NCBI RefSeq assembly: GCF_037975245.1
Contig: NC_092569.1
Span: 24,218,168-24,282,167 of the forward strand
Source of the DNA: Apostichopus japonicus
Taxonomy: Eukaryota > Echinodermata > Holothuroidea > Aspidochirotida > Stichopodidae
Length of the DNA: 64,000 bases
Reading direction: 5' to 3'
The notes below the pieces were generated by a model, which worked only from the letters and a program-made list of their open reading frames with translations, was not told the DNA's origin and did not search any database. Made by a program: the position numbers and the translations under genes. Positions 51,641-63,599 of this stretch are shown in pieces. The number at the start of each line of letters is the position of its first letter. Position 1 is the first letter of the stretch.

Positions 51641-52384
51641 GCTGTACGCAGTACGATCGTTCTTTTTTTTAAAGTATTGTATATCCCTACCCCGTCCTCG
51701 CCTAACCATAGGACAATGTTGTATTTAAAGTGGTTTGATATTGGCATATTATAGTTATACGTTTTCAATTGGTCTGAATTGATGTTATATATTGCAATGA
51801 CATTTTTCCACAATGAAAAAGCTGGCTTATTTCTTCAAGAAATAAAATAATGAACACGTTTTGATACTACTTGTTATTAACATTAAGTAGTTTTATTAGT
51901 GTATTGTACAAATGTAATGTATGCATTACGACCATTACCATCACAACCACCGTCACACAAAGAGACTTATTTATGTCGTCGAGTATACAGAGAGCATTCA
52001 TCAGATGAGCTGTCAATCTAGAAACGATAAACATATTTAGCATGCAAGAGATCGATAATGACTACCCTTTGTTCCCGATTTTCCCCGATTTAGATATTTT
52101 CTTTTACATGTTATAGGGTTCTTTGGACAGCTCATGCAGGTAGTTTCCTATCGAATACCTAAACACAATCACCTCTCACGTTTGAACAGAACGAATTTGT
52201 AGATAAATTTTCTTGGTTTTCTCAACAAATTTCGGAAACGTCCTAAGCTGGTTTAAAGGTTTATAGTTAAGACTACAATGGCAATTATATTTCAATTATG
52301 TTTTTTTTTAAGTTTATGCCATCAATGAAGGGCCCCCCTAAGAACTCCATAGATAATATATTACATACACATAAACTATTCATA
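51641..52384. other. AT-rich stretch without recognised gene
   Basis: Nothing recognised on either strand apart from short A and T runs. Confidence 0.45.
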
Positions 52385-52690
52385 TGCCCATGCGTTCATT
52401 CATTTACCCGCTCACTCACATACAGACTCACCCATACATCCAAACACCCACCCATTCATCCACCCAACTATCTACCCATCCATCCGTCCACCCAGCCACA
52501 CAACCGCCCACCGCACCAACTAATCGATTAATCTATCTAGTCGTCCACCCACCCACCCACCCATTGATGTATTCACTCGCCCGCCCGTCTGCCCACCAAC
52601 TCGTCCATTTATAAATTCATCTACCAATCCATTTATTCATTCACCAATCCATCCAACCGTCCATCAATCCATTAATCTGTATATTTGTCT
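52385..52690 (+). repeat. Degenerate tetranucleotide (CCAT/CCAC)n microsatellite
   Basis: A purine-poor strand of repeated four-base words (CATC, CACC, CCAC, ATTC) such as CACCCACCCACCCATTG. All three frames stay partly open, giving Pro/Thr/His/Ser-rich readings which are artefacts. Confidence 0.9.
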
Positions 52691-52789
52691 TTCTACTTAT
52701 CTATGTTGAGGTATTATAGGGCATTATTGTTCATTAAATATATCATTTGCAGAACAAGAGGGGGTGAGTTTGTTTTATCGAGCATATAG

Positions 52790-53530
52790 ATTGGTCTTTA
52801 CATTTTCATAAAATCACCAAAACTAATGGTTTGCACACTTAGTACTATACGATTTTGACAATTCTAACGAAAGCAAATATGTTAATATAAAAAACTGGGC
52901 AAACCGAACAAAATACAACCATAGATACTTCTGTGTGAACTCGTGATATTAAAAACAATTTAAAGCAAATGAGAATATGAATTGTATATTGAAATATAAC
53001 ATGAAAAGATTGAAGAACTTTTCTATCCCTAATATATTAAATTCATAATAATCTAGCATTATTAAGAAAAAAAAAACACGTCAGTTGTTGACTTCAACAT
53101 CATAAAAAGCACACAACAAAGCAATACGTATGGGCATTAGACCTTAACAAATAACATGAATATATTGAAGAGGTTGTCTATCTCTCATATATAAAATTCA
53201 TACAAAATCTAGCATTAATAAGAAAAAAACGCGTCAGTTGTTGACTTAAAGGCATCCATAATAAAAGCACACAACAAAGCAACATGTATAGGCATTATAC
53301 CTTAACAAATAACATGTTTATATTGAAGAGGTTGTCTATCTCTCATATATAAAATTCAAACAAAATCTAGCATTAATAAGAAAAAACACTTCAGTTGTTG
53401 ATTGTAAGGCAAACATCATTTAACTTGATCAGTGATCGATAAGGGTGAAATAATACCCGCACTACAGGCCCATTGTTCCTAAAATTGGATTATAACGTTA
53501 ACACACGAGGCTTTATAAAGGCAGTATATG
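52790..53530. repeat. Lectin 3' flank with three tandem 155-158-bp repeats
   Basis: Three tandem copies begin near 53011, 53166 and 53324 (TGAAGAG(G/A)..GTCTATC, AATCTAGCATTA, GTCAGTTGTTGA, GCACACAACAAAGCAA). The whole stretch, including the leading AAAAAACTGGGCAAACCGAACAA near 52890, is duplicated at 59.83-60.36 kb. It lies downstream of the lectin stop codon on the minus strand. Confidence 0.85.
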
Positions 53531-53871
53531 TAAAACATATTTCTTTAGCTAGTTAACCATGACACTTCATTTGGTGAAAACAGTTTTGCCTACCTTGGAG
53601 GCTTAATAAGCCACAAACGTCCTTTTTGTTATCTAAGATTGTATTTTTTTTTTTACGCGAGACAGTGCCCCAAGACCATTCTACTGAAGAGTCGTCTGAA
53701 AAGACATTAGGATCATACTATTTAATTCCTGGATCCTCCTCTTGCTTCAACTACCGTTATATTTCTACAACATCTCAGAGCAATACGAATAAGCATATTT
53801 AATTTTCCTCAGTTTGTTACACGGCTTAATCTTTCACAGTCGGTTTTGAGTTCTTGTCTGCTCACATGCAA
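53531..53871 (-). other. Probable 3' UTR/downstream region of the lectin gene
   Basis: Immediately after the lectin stop codon on the minus strand. A possible polyadenylation signal ATTAAA is at 53803-53798, about 70 bp after the stop. A segment at about 53730-53785 (TGGATCCTCC, TACCGTTATATTTCT) is repeated near 60890-60935. Confidence 0.35.
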
Positions 53872-54251
53872 CTAGTATTCGTATTCGCAGATATAACCAT
53901 ACAAGTTTGAGCAAGGATGATCGCGCCATTTAATACCATCATCCTGCTTACTTATTCTATAGCATCCGCTTTTGTCGTTAAAGCTGAATGTCCCAAAATT
54001 TTCGTAGACTACTGGATTTTGGTCATCCCAGTGTAAGTTCTGTTCTAATCCGTTTAATCCAATCCAATATTGGTGCTGATCTGAATTGACCAAGCTGTTT
54101 ATGAAGTTGTTTTCTTCTTCACTCTCAATGAATACGAGATGAGACGAAAAGCTTTCGCAGGTTTGTTGAGCGGTTGTGCGATTTAGGGTATGGATGGGCA
54201 CAACCTTGTAGTAGGAACCTCCAAACGACTCTTCAAACCCTGGTGGACGTT
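53872..54251 (-). CDS. Terminal exon: C-type lectin domain
   Basis: The minus-strand exon encodes about 125 residues that make a whole C-type lectin-like domain ending in ICEYEY and TAG (53874-53872). In order it reads RPPGFEESFGGSYYKV, QQTCESFSSHLVFI, EEENNFINSL, the family WIGLNG motif, then GCYRI, KWRDHPC and YGYICE. The four canonical disulfide cysteines are present (TCE, GCY, HPC, ICE). The calcium/sugar triplet EPN or QPD is not seen where expected (DQNPVVYENF stands there) and WND is replaced by WRD, so calcium-dependent sugar binding is doubtful. I place the start at 54251 after a strong acceptor (pyrimidine-rich TCTTCTTGTCTTATAG), which gives phase 1, matching the stalk exons upstream. 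An alternative AG about 22 bases earlier is also phase 1. An extracellular recognition or immune role is family knowledge and inference, not shown here. Confidence 0.88.
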
Positions 54252-55452
54252 CTATAAGACAAGAAGACCCTATTGAAAGTTGCGATGTTACCTTCTTACT
54301 CTCAGTACACATTTGAGAATAAATTGGTCGAATCTGATCACGCAACGACGATAAACTTCTTAGTGTGAACGCTCGTGTACTAATACATTTCGGGATGGGG
54401 GATCTGAGCCCGGAACGGCAATCAAAAGAACAGTGTGAATGCTATTGAGATCACGCAACCAGGTTACTTGCCCTGGTCAGTTCCTCGTGAACAAAGACGG
54501 ACGTGATTCTAAAGACTGGAGTACCGTAGTCGTATAACCAGGGAGCTGCTACTCTAACGTTAGCAGCTCCTTGGTATAGCAACTAGCCGATTGAATTTTA
54601 AACAATCAAGGCGACATTTTCGCTATTGCTGATCAACTCCAGGAACTGTCATTTGCAGGTCCCTGCTCAAATACGGACACGTCATAGATTAGTTTGATTA
54701 CCTCTCCGAGGGAAAGGAAGATCCTGGTTTCCATGCGTTTTCAAACGAGAACAAGGCCAATAATAGTGTTTCTGTGGGAATTTTTATGCATGATTTATAA
54801 TACCTTTTCGTTTGTTTTATAGATTTATTTACATTAACATTAATGTGCACGATCTTATGAATATTTTGAATGAACAAACTAAGAACATTTTTCACTAAGT
54901 AAAGCAATGTGATTGAGACGATTGTAATTGGTCATTGCTGATTAGAATAGAACATCTTGCATATGTGCTAGCTCTCCTTAGCAAAAACAACAATATTCTA
55001 ACTTTTAAGTGACAATAAGTAAAGAAACACGTACTAACACATGTTACCAATCTATATTGGTAAAATGTGTTACTATGTGCTCCTTTGCCTATTTTCATCA
55101 TCCAGATATTGACAAATGAGAAGAGGAAAGTTCAGCGATTGATCTAGACGTGTTGAAGACAACTAACACTTCTCACGAGTTCCGAAACAACTTTCTTCGA
55201 AGTTTGAGCCATTACTTTCTTTAATTCTCGATTATTGCTATATATTTTGTATCCCTTGTCACATTTTCATTGTAAAAATTAACTTTGTTATTGTTATTAA
55301 TAATGTAGGTATTAGGTAATTTTCAAAGCTTGTTTGATCAATCAAAAACCATCACTAACTCTGTCCGTAGAACATTAAACTTAAAAACAAAATTACCATG
55401 CTTTTTTAAAATGTTAATATAAATGAAGTAACAAATCAACAGACTAGCTTAC
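54252..55452 (-). other. Probable intron between stalk and lectin exons
   Basis: It begins with GTAAGC (minus strand, 55452) and ends at the AG at 54253-54252. No further exon was recognised inside. Confidence 0.5.
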
Positions 55453-55563
55453 CATCCTTTGAAGTTGATACTTCCGGTTCCTTCTCCTTTGTGGTAGCAG
55501 TCATTGACGTGGGGTAAACCGCATTATTATCACCCCCATTACTTGAACCAGGTCCAATAGAAA
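55453..55563 (-). CDS. Stalk exon B, Ser/Thr-rich, phase 1-1
   Basis: An exon of 111 bp (37 codons) bounded by AG at 55565-55564 and GTAAGC at 55452. It encodes a hydrophilic linker with GPGSSNGGDNNAVYP, then TSMTATTKEKEPEVST and SKDG. Both borders are phase 1, so it can be added or skipped without a shift. It is a tandem copy of the exon at 56172-56282 (offset 719) with the same length and splice words. It probably forms an O-glycosylated stalk between the N-terminal region and the lectin domain. The open frame continues upstream past the acceptor to 55861, but that extension is not shared by the sister copy and is taken as intron. Confidence 0.7.
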
Positions 55564-56171
55564 CTACAATGTGTGTAGTTAAATGGAAGAAAGCAGTGAA
55601 ACAGAAATAGAATTCCAAATATGTTTTGTTTGATCTGATGTTTTCACTAAGAATGTCCTTTGGCAGGGTAACCCTGACTAACGTTCCTTTTCTTTTTTGA
55701 TTTTCTAAAAGGAAAACAATTCTGAGCTCTTTTGTGTCTTTAAATACGGACAGGAAATCAACAAGCGGCTTGACGTTTCGCCCGTCACTGATATAGTAAT
55801 ATACGGCTAAGAAGGTGCTTTGGTCCCGCCCCCTTCCTCTTCCGCCTCTATATAAGAACACATTTAGAATTCGATAACAAGTGTATATGTGTCGTCATCT
55901 TAAACTTGCTTAAGTTTTCAGTGTTGTATCTGTGAATATTTAGCACATGGCATTTTCTAAACAGATTGAAATAATTATTATTTTGGAGGAGGGGTGGGGG
56001 AAGGAATTACATCTTTATCATTTAATAACCATGCATGTACATCAATATGATTCTAATGGCCGTTAGTCTTATCTATTCTTTAAGTGATTTAACTTACCCA
56101 AATTGCATTTTGTTTTAGGAGGTGGTGGATATTAATAGAAATGAAGTAATATAATCAACAAACTAGCTTAC

Positions 56172-56282
56172 CATCCTTTGTAGTGGATACTTCCGGTTCC
56201 TTCTCCTTTGTTGTGGCAGTGGTTGACGTGGGTTCAACTGCACTATTTTCGCCCCCATAACTTGAACCAGGTTCCCTAGAAA
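56172..56282 (-). CDS. Stalk exon A, Ser/Thr-rich, phase 1-1
   Basis: A 111-bp exon matching 55453-55563 in length, borders (CTAG acceptor, GTAAGC donor) and wording: REPGSSYGGENSAVEP, then TSTTATTKEKEPEVST and TKDG. Differences are mainly substitutions, with the KEKEPEVST core unchanged. Homology extends about 50-60 bp into both neighbouring introns, showing a genomic tandem duplication of about 0.7 kb. Conservation of frame and splice sites in both copies supports real exons. Confidence 0.7.
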
Positions 56283-57470
56283 CTAGATTGTGTTTATATC
56301 ATTGAGAAAGGAGTGAAAAACATAATTAATATTCCAAAAATTCTTGTTTTATGTTAGGGTACCATTGCCTTCAGATCCTAATTATAATGTAACATCAGAT
56401 GAGACCCGTGGCGTACGTCCATAATCCTACAACTTTCTTACATCCAGCCTAGGCTCGTATCATACATGTATACTACAAATGATTTCGGCTTGGGCTATAT
56501 GTCTGAGGTAAGCGGTTGCACGAAGGGTGCATTAACTCCTTGACAAATCAACAAAGGATAAATCTCTGTTCGATTTCTCGTTTCAATTTTATATCAGTTT
56601 CTCGTAGCTCTATATGCACTATAGACAAGACTAAGTATAGTCCAATATGTAATGCCTTAAAGGAGAATCAATACCAAGCATGCAGTATCACAGGTCGACA
56701 TGATAGAGGTACTTAATAAACAGCTTCCCAAACAGATAGAGCAAATAATTATTCCATTCAGTTTAATCCCTTCTTGCACAAGCAAGACACGAGGGAGAGG
56801 ATCCGATTGGAGGACGGGTGTAAAACAATCGCGAGGGGAATTGTCCGAAAGGGGCATACCAAAAGGTTTTATCAAAGCTTCTGACAGAATTTATCCCTTG
56901 TGCTGTGTTTTTAGGCCTTAGCTTGATTTTTTTATAGCCTATGCTTGTTTTCATTATTATTATTAGATATACAATGTTTTTTTGTAAAAAAGATGGGTTA
57001 AAATGCTGAAATTAAATTTTTGAAGGAGTTAGTAATGACCAGATGAAGCCTAACGAGATATGGTGGGTCAAAATATCACGGGTTCGAAATGAACCCGGAA
57101 TTATTGTGTTTTATTTGGTCGAGAAAGACTGTTATTGAATAATCTAGTATCACGTCAATTTGGTGAATGCTTGCCATGTGTTTTAAAACGCACCATAGTT
57201 AAGTAAAGCTAAATCAATGAATTGACAAACATCAAGGCTTCTGAACAAAGCCGGAAAAAAACACATTGATAACGTATCAAAGTATCTCTTTCGAGATCCA
57301 TCCTCATATGATTCATGAAATGTTTCGGGTTGGCTAGCATCATGATTGATCTCCAGAGTAAGGCAAAATATGTCAGCAAAACAGAACTAGTATTGTTCGA
57401 TAATGGTGACAAACGCCCACGGTGGAATGACGACCTTCCTACAGATTTCGAACCTCTGGACATACAATCA
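56283..57470. other. Intron-like region, no gene recognised
   Basis: A perfect inverted repeat CGGGTTC/GAACCCG with a 5-base loop lies at 57079-57097. Overlapping short frames on both strands near 56657-56954 show no known motif. Confidence 0.4.
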
Positions 57471-57553
57471 GCGTACATGGCCTAGTTGGTTAGGGTGTCC
57501 CCATAAACAACGGGAGGCCCGGGTTCGAATCCCTCTGGCGGCTGGAGGTTTTT
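57471..57553 (+). tRNA. tRNA-like sequence (pseudo-tRNA or SINE head)
   Basis: Perfect A box TGGCCTAGTTGG (57478-57489) and B box GGTTCGAATCC (57522-57532) at normal tRNA spacing, with a T5 terminator at 57549-57553. A D arm (GCCT / AGTTGGTTA / GGGT) can form with wobble pairs. The anticodon arm pairs TCCC with GGGA around a 10-base loop, one base too long overall, and the T stem keeps three of five pairs. The acceptor stem is poor. It is best read as a tRNA pseudogene or the head of a tRNA-derived SINE. It differs in sequence from the satellite unit. Confidence 0.55.
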
Positions 57554-57592
57554 CACTATTTTGCATTCTTAACTCATTACCATTTCAAATTT

Positions 57593-59829
<2,237 letters not shown>

Positions 59830-60940
59830 TCGGAAGTTTAGAACTTATGGTCATAAGTTTATAAGTAATGATTTGCATACTTAGTACTTTACTTTTTGTA
59901 CAAAATCTTACGTAAGCATATCTGTTGATATAAAAAACTGGGCAAACCGAACAACACTAGTTTCTGTGTGCTCTCGTAATATTAAAAACTATGTAAAACA
60001 AATGAGAATATGAATAGTACCTTGATATATAACATGAATAGATTGAAGAGCTAGTCTATCTCTAAGTTGTTAAATTCATAATAATCTAGCATTAATAAGA
60101 AGGGACAAAACACGTCGGTTGTTGATGACTTCGGGGAAACATAATACAACTTACACAACAAAGCTTTACGAATAGGCCTAAGAACTAATAAAACAAAAAC
60201 ATGAATAGATTGAAGAGTTTGTCTAACTCTAAGTTAGTATATTCATAATAATCTAGCATTACTATAAGGCTAATATCATATAACTTGATCTGATCTCGAT
60301 GAAGTTGAATTAATACATGCACTGCATAGGAGGATAATAACGTTAAAACACAAGGCTCCATGTTATAAGTATATATATATACAACAGGTTTCATTATCTT
60401 GTATTCCCTTTATTGAATCTAACACTAAATAAAGTGAAAACAGTCATAGATATCTACAGCTAACATAATATATTGTGTGATTCAAGCATGTTTATAAAAC
60501 TAAAAGGTTAGAAGGTAAAGAGTTTTGCAAAATTGCTACGATTAATAACACAGATGGTTCGCTATAGATAAATTGATATTAATAAGCTATAAGAGAAAGA
60601 TAGATAACTCTAACCAGGTGCGGATCCAGGCTGGTTTTGTACGCCCTCCTCCTCCTCCCCTCTCCTTTGCTTCTCCCAGCTTTCCATCAAAGCTCAAAAA
60701 TAATATCAGCAGTGTTTGCGAATATACCAAATTGTATGCCTAATATGCATTCTTATTATGCCTCAGAATGTATCATTTGATATCTAACATTCTAATGTTG
60801 TTGTTTTTTTCTGAGAGAGTAATCCTTGAACCTACCAATTACGAGTCATCTGAGCGACCCTAGCCCAGACCCACTCTTTACATAGTTGGATCCTCCCATG
60901 CTTTCAAATACCGTAATATTTCTGCGACATTGTAATTTTA
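59830..60940. repeat. Degenerate second copy of the lectin 3' flank
   Basis: AAAAAACTGGGCAAACCGAACAA at about 59932 matches 52890. The repeat starting ACATGAATAGATTGAAGAG occurs at 60032 and 60199 (period 167) and matches the 155-158-bp repeats at 53.0-53.4 kb. ATAACGTTAAAACACAAGGCT matches near 53495, and TGGATCCTCCCATGCTTTCAAATACCGTAATATTTCTGCGAC (in pieces) matches near 53735. The order is kept but the second copy has an extra insertion between the blocks. A dispersed-repeat end (GTGCGGATCCAGG) lies near 60618. No lectin domain follows at the equivalent place. Confidence 0.75.
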
Positions 60941-61330
60941 CATTTTAAAGCGGTACAAATGAGTGGTAGGTAGGGCGAAGTGCCTGGTGCAGGTGTAGCA
61001 TTTCTTTACACATAAACAACGTAGTATGCGGAATTGGACCCTAAGGGTGAGACAGTTTGATTTTGAAAGAAATATTAAATAATTATCTTAAAACGTCTTA
61101 GTTTGTTTTGAAAATGCTTTAATTTACGTTGATAGAAAAAGAAGAGATTTGATTTAGTTATTGTTTTGTTGTTATTGTAGATTTAATATAAAGTCAAATA
61201 TAAATAGAAAGAGATAAACATTAAATGACTACTGTGGATTTCTGGATCTTTATTTGGCAAGAAATACTTAACACAGTCAAAGACTAATTTCAATGATAAA
61301 ATTCAAAGAATTATTGTTTATGAATCTTAC
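60941..61330. other. Intron-like region, no gene recognised
   Basis: By analogy with 53.8-54.25 kb a lectin domain exon would be expected here, but none can be read on the minus strand. Confidence 0.4.
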
Positions 61331-61465
61331 TTTTGAGTTTTGTTGATTCATCTTCTTCCAGTTTCACTCCTCCAAATGTGATAATGTCGCAATTGTCTCC
61401 CTCTTTGATCCATTCACTTTTCCCCTCATTGTTGACATTTGTTTTGTAGTAGCAAGGGTTTTGTC
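61331..61465 (-). CDS. Cys-containing 135-bp exon, phase 1-1
   Basis: A minus-strand exon with a good acceptor (TTTACTTTGCAG ending at 61466) and donor (AAAA then GTAAGA from 61330). It has 45 codons, phase 1 at both ends like the stalk exons, so it can splice to 56282 in frame. It reads QNPCYYKTNVNNEGKSEW, IKEGDNCDIITFGGVK and LEEDESTKLK. Two cysteines about 24 residues apart, a Trp and an acidic tail are visible. I do not recognise the domain. It could be part of the same lectin protein or of a neighbouring paralogue. Confidence 0.55.
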
Positions 61466-62298
61466 CTGCAAAGTAAATATTGAAGTTTTAATTTTGAACT
61501 AATTTTTTACATGGATATGACTAGGGAATGTATCAATAATAGAAACAAAACTCTGTTACGTTTTGATTTTAATATTTTGAAATGAAAACAAAATGTATCA
61601 AATTGTCCTAAATGATTACTTACTAAGAAATTTACATTGCGAAACATATTTATTTCTTACAAATTAGTATAACTAAAGTCTGTTCTAACTATAATTCGGG
61701 TATCCCTGCACATTTTAATATAGTAATGGTTCATAAATTTGTATTACTTATTTTCATGAGACAGAACCAGGATTTGAAAAAGTAATGTCGTTGACTCCCT
61801 GACTGTCTCCCCCCCCCCCTGAAAAATATATTTACATGAAGTAGTGGATTCTGAATCATGTATATATTGTAACGTTTACTCAGACTAAAATTCCGGGGCG
61901 CCTCGATATTCCCTACTGAAGACTGGTGGTGGTATGGAAACAAATGCGGCTTGGATGGTTGTGTGTTATTAGCGACGAGCCTTAAACCTAGCCATTACAT
62001 ACAGAGAATAAAACACATAGATAAACAAGTAAAGAACGAACGCTGAGATTTCGTAATCTATTACTGAAATCAGACACAAAGCATCTTCAAGAAGCCCTTT
62101 AAAATTAAATAGAAAAACTTGTACTTATACGGAAATGGTTACAATCGATGTCTCATTACCGAAGTAGAGTCATATATACGATGCGCACACACGTGTATAA
62201 AAGACTAATATGAAACAGATACAAATACGACCACAATGATTGGAGCCAGGGCTACTATCGAACCGAACGATTCAGAACGAGAGCAAAGACTGACTTAC
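61466..62298. other. Intron-like region
   Basis: A poly-C run of about ten lies near 61810-61819 with GGCGCC wording downstream, perhaps a dispersed repeat. Nothing else is recognised. Confidence 0.4.
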
Positions 62299-62444
62299 CA
62301 GTCTCGAGATCTGATCCACCTGGGAGTTAAAGGTTGTACAACAACACATCCTTCTGTATTTGCATTTGTAGATGTTTATGCCATGGTTAATGTCATTAAG
62401 CATATACAGCCTATACGTAATGCGAGTCTATATATGATGATCAT
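62299..62444 (-). pseudogene. Doubtful first exon with signal peptide and in-frame stop
   Basis: From ATG at 62444 the minus strand reads 22 residues like a signal peptide (MIIIYRLALRIGCICLMTLT, then MA), then TAA at 62378-62376. The same frame stays open afterwards (TSTNANTEGCVVVQPL and on) to a strong donor, CTG then GTAAGT, at 62299/62298. A strong donor and hydrophobic start suggest the first exon of a secreted protein, but the stop and the phase (2, not 1) argue that it is broken, wrongly bounded, or chance. Confidence 0.2.
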
Positions 62445-63599
62445 TGCTAAAACATCGTGTTGAACCTTCTGTCTCAGCGATACTATTTGATTACTTGTGT
62501 TTATTATATTAAGTATCGTGTTCAGACTTGCGTTAAGGTTATCAGTCTTAAGTCATTATAAGGTCGGTATCTTTAAAGAATATATTTAAATGACTTCTAC
62601 AGATATGAAACTCACTCTCTGTCTATTCGATGAACAAACATGCTCCAAATATAATGATTCCATCTAACTAGGAAAGCTTCATCTTTCCTACTTGATAAGA
62701 ACTCTTGAATTCAACAAACTCTACGAGATAACAAAATAGTAAATCAAATGAGAAACATTGGCATTAGTAGTGTGTTTCCCTCTTCTGGGAATCTGTTCAG
62801 AACGAGGCAACAGACACGCCAACCTAAATTAATCGTGATAACACAAAGTGTACATTTATGAATATTCATAATTCTTATAAATGATCGTCGATTATTGGTG
62901 AACAAGCCATATTTAATTAACCTTTAAATAGTGTATTAACTAAATGGAACACAGTCAATTGCTGATATCAAAAGAGCTTACGTAAGCAACTATACGAAAA
63001 ACGATTATCAAAGGTACTTAGTAACGCCTAGCACTGACATGATATTTGATTTATACCTAAATACCTATGCGTTTCCCTAGAAACCAATTCGCTCCTCTTT
63101 GGAATAAAGATAGTTTAAAAGGTTAAGATTTTAAGAGTAGTATGCAGCTTAAACGTAAAGTACTAAAATACTAAGGATCAAAATATTCTATTCTTATAAA
63201 GTTATTGAACTAGAAATGTTATGAAACATTTGCTATTGTATTAAGTAATATATTTTTTTTTAAATTATCAGTAGAAACTGTTGAAATTAGCGTTTTTCTT
63301 AATATTTTGTCTCAGAAAAAGTGTATTAATCTATGACTAACTATGCTGCTGGAAAAAATGTGAAACTTCAATTGAGATTTTAGAGCTAAGCGTATAAATA
63401 AAATATGTAAAAAATAGGTTTGTCGGAATTTTTAGTACAAAACACAATGCAGAGTCACATGTTATAAACCTTTGAAAGGATCGACTATATCATGTTGACA
63501 ACATATCTTCTTATGGTTGAAAAAAAAAACAATCACCCTTCACAACGATATCGAGTTTTTGGTTAGGTCACACACTTCTAACTGTTTATTTTATTAACT
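62445..63599. other. AT-rich stretch without recognised gene
   Basis: No exon, element end or RNA gene recognised. Several T and A runs only. Confidence 0.4.

Noticed and set aside
52298-52614. Pro/Thr/His-rich open frames on the plus strand
   Set aside because: They read the degenerate CCAT/CCAC microsatellite.
55564-55861. Upstream extension of the open frame before stalk exon B
   Set aside because: The sister copy at 56283 onward keeps only about 50-60 bp of intronic similarity and does not share the extension; a splice acceptor stands at 55565-55564.
56657-56954. Overlapping 60-70 residue frames on both strands with Arg/Ser-rich wording
   Set aside because: No recognisable domain or splice structure; could be an old repeat, but not supportable.
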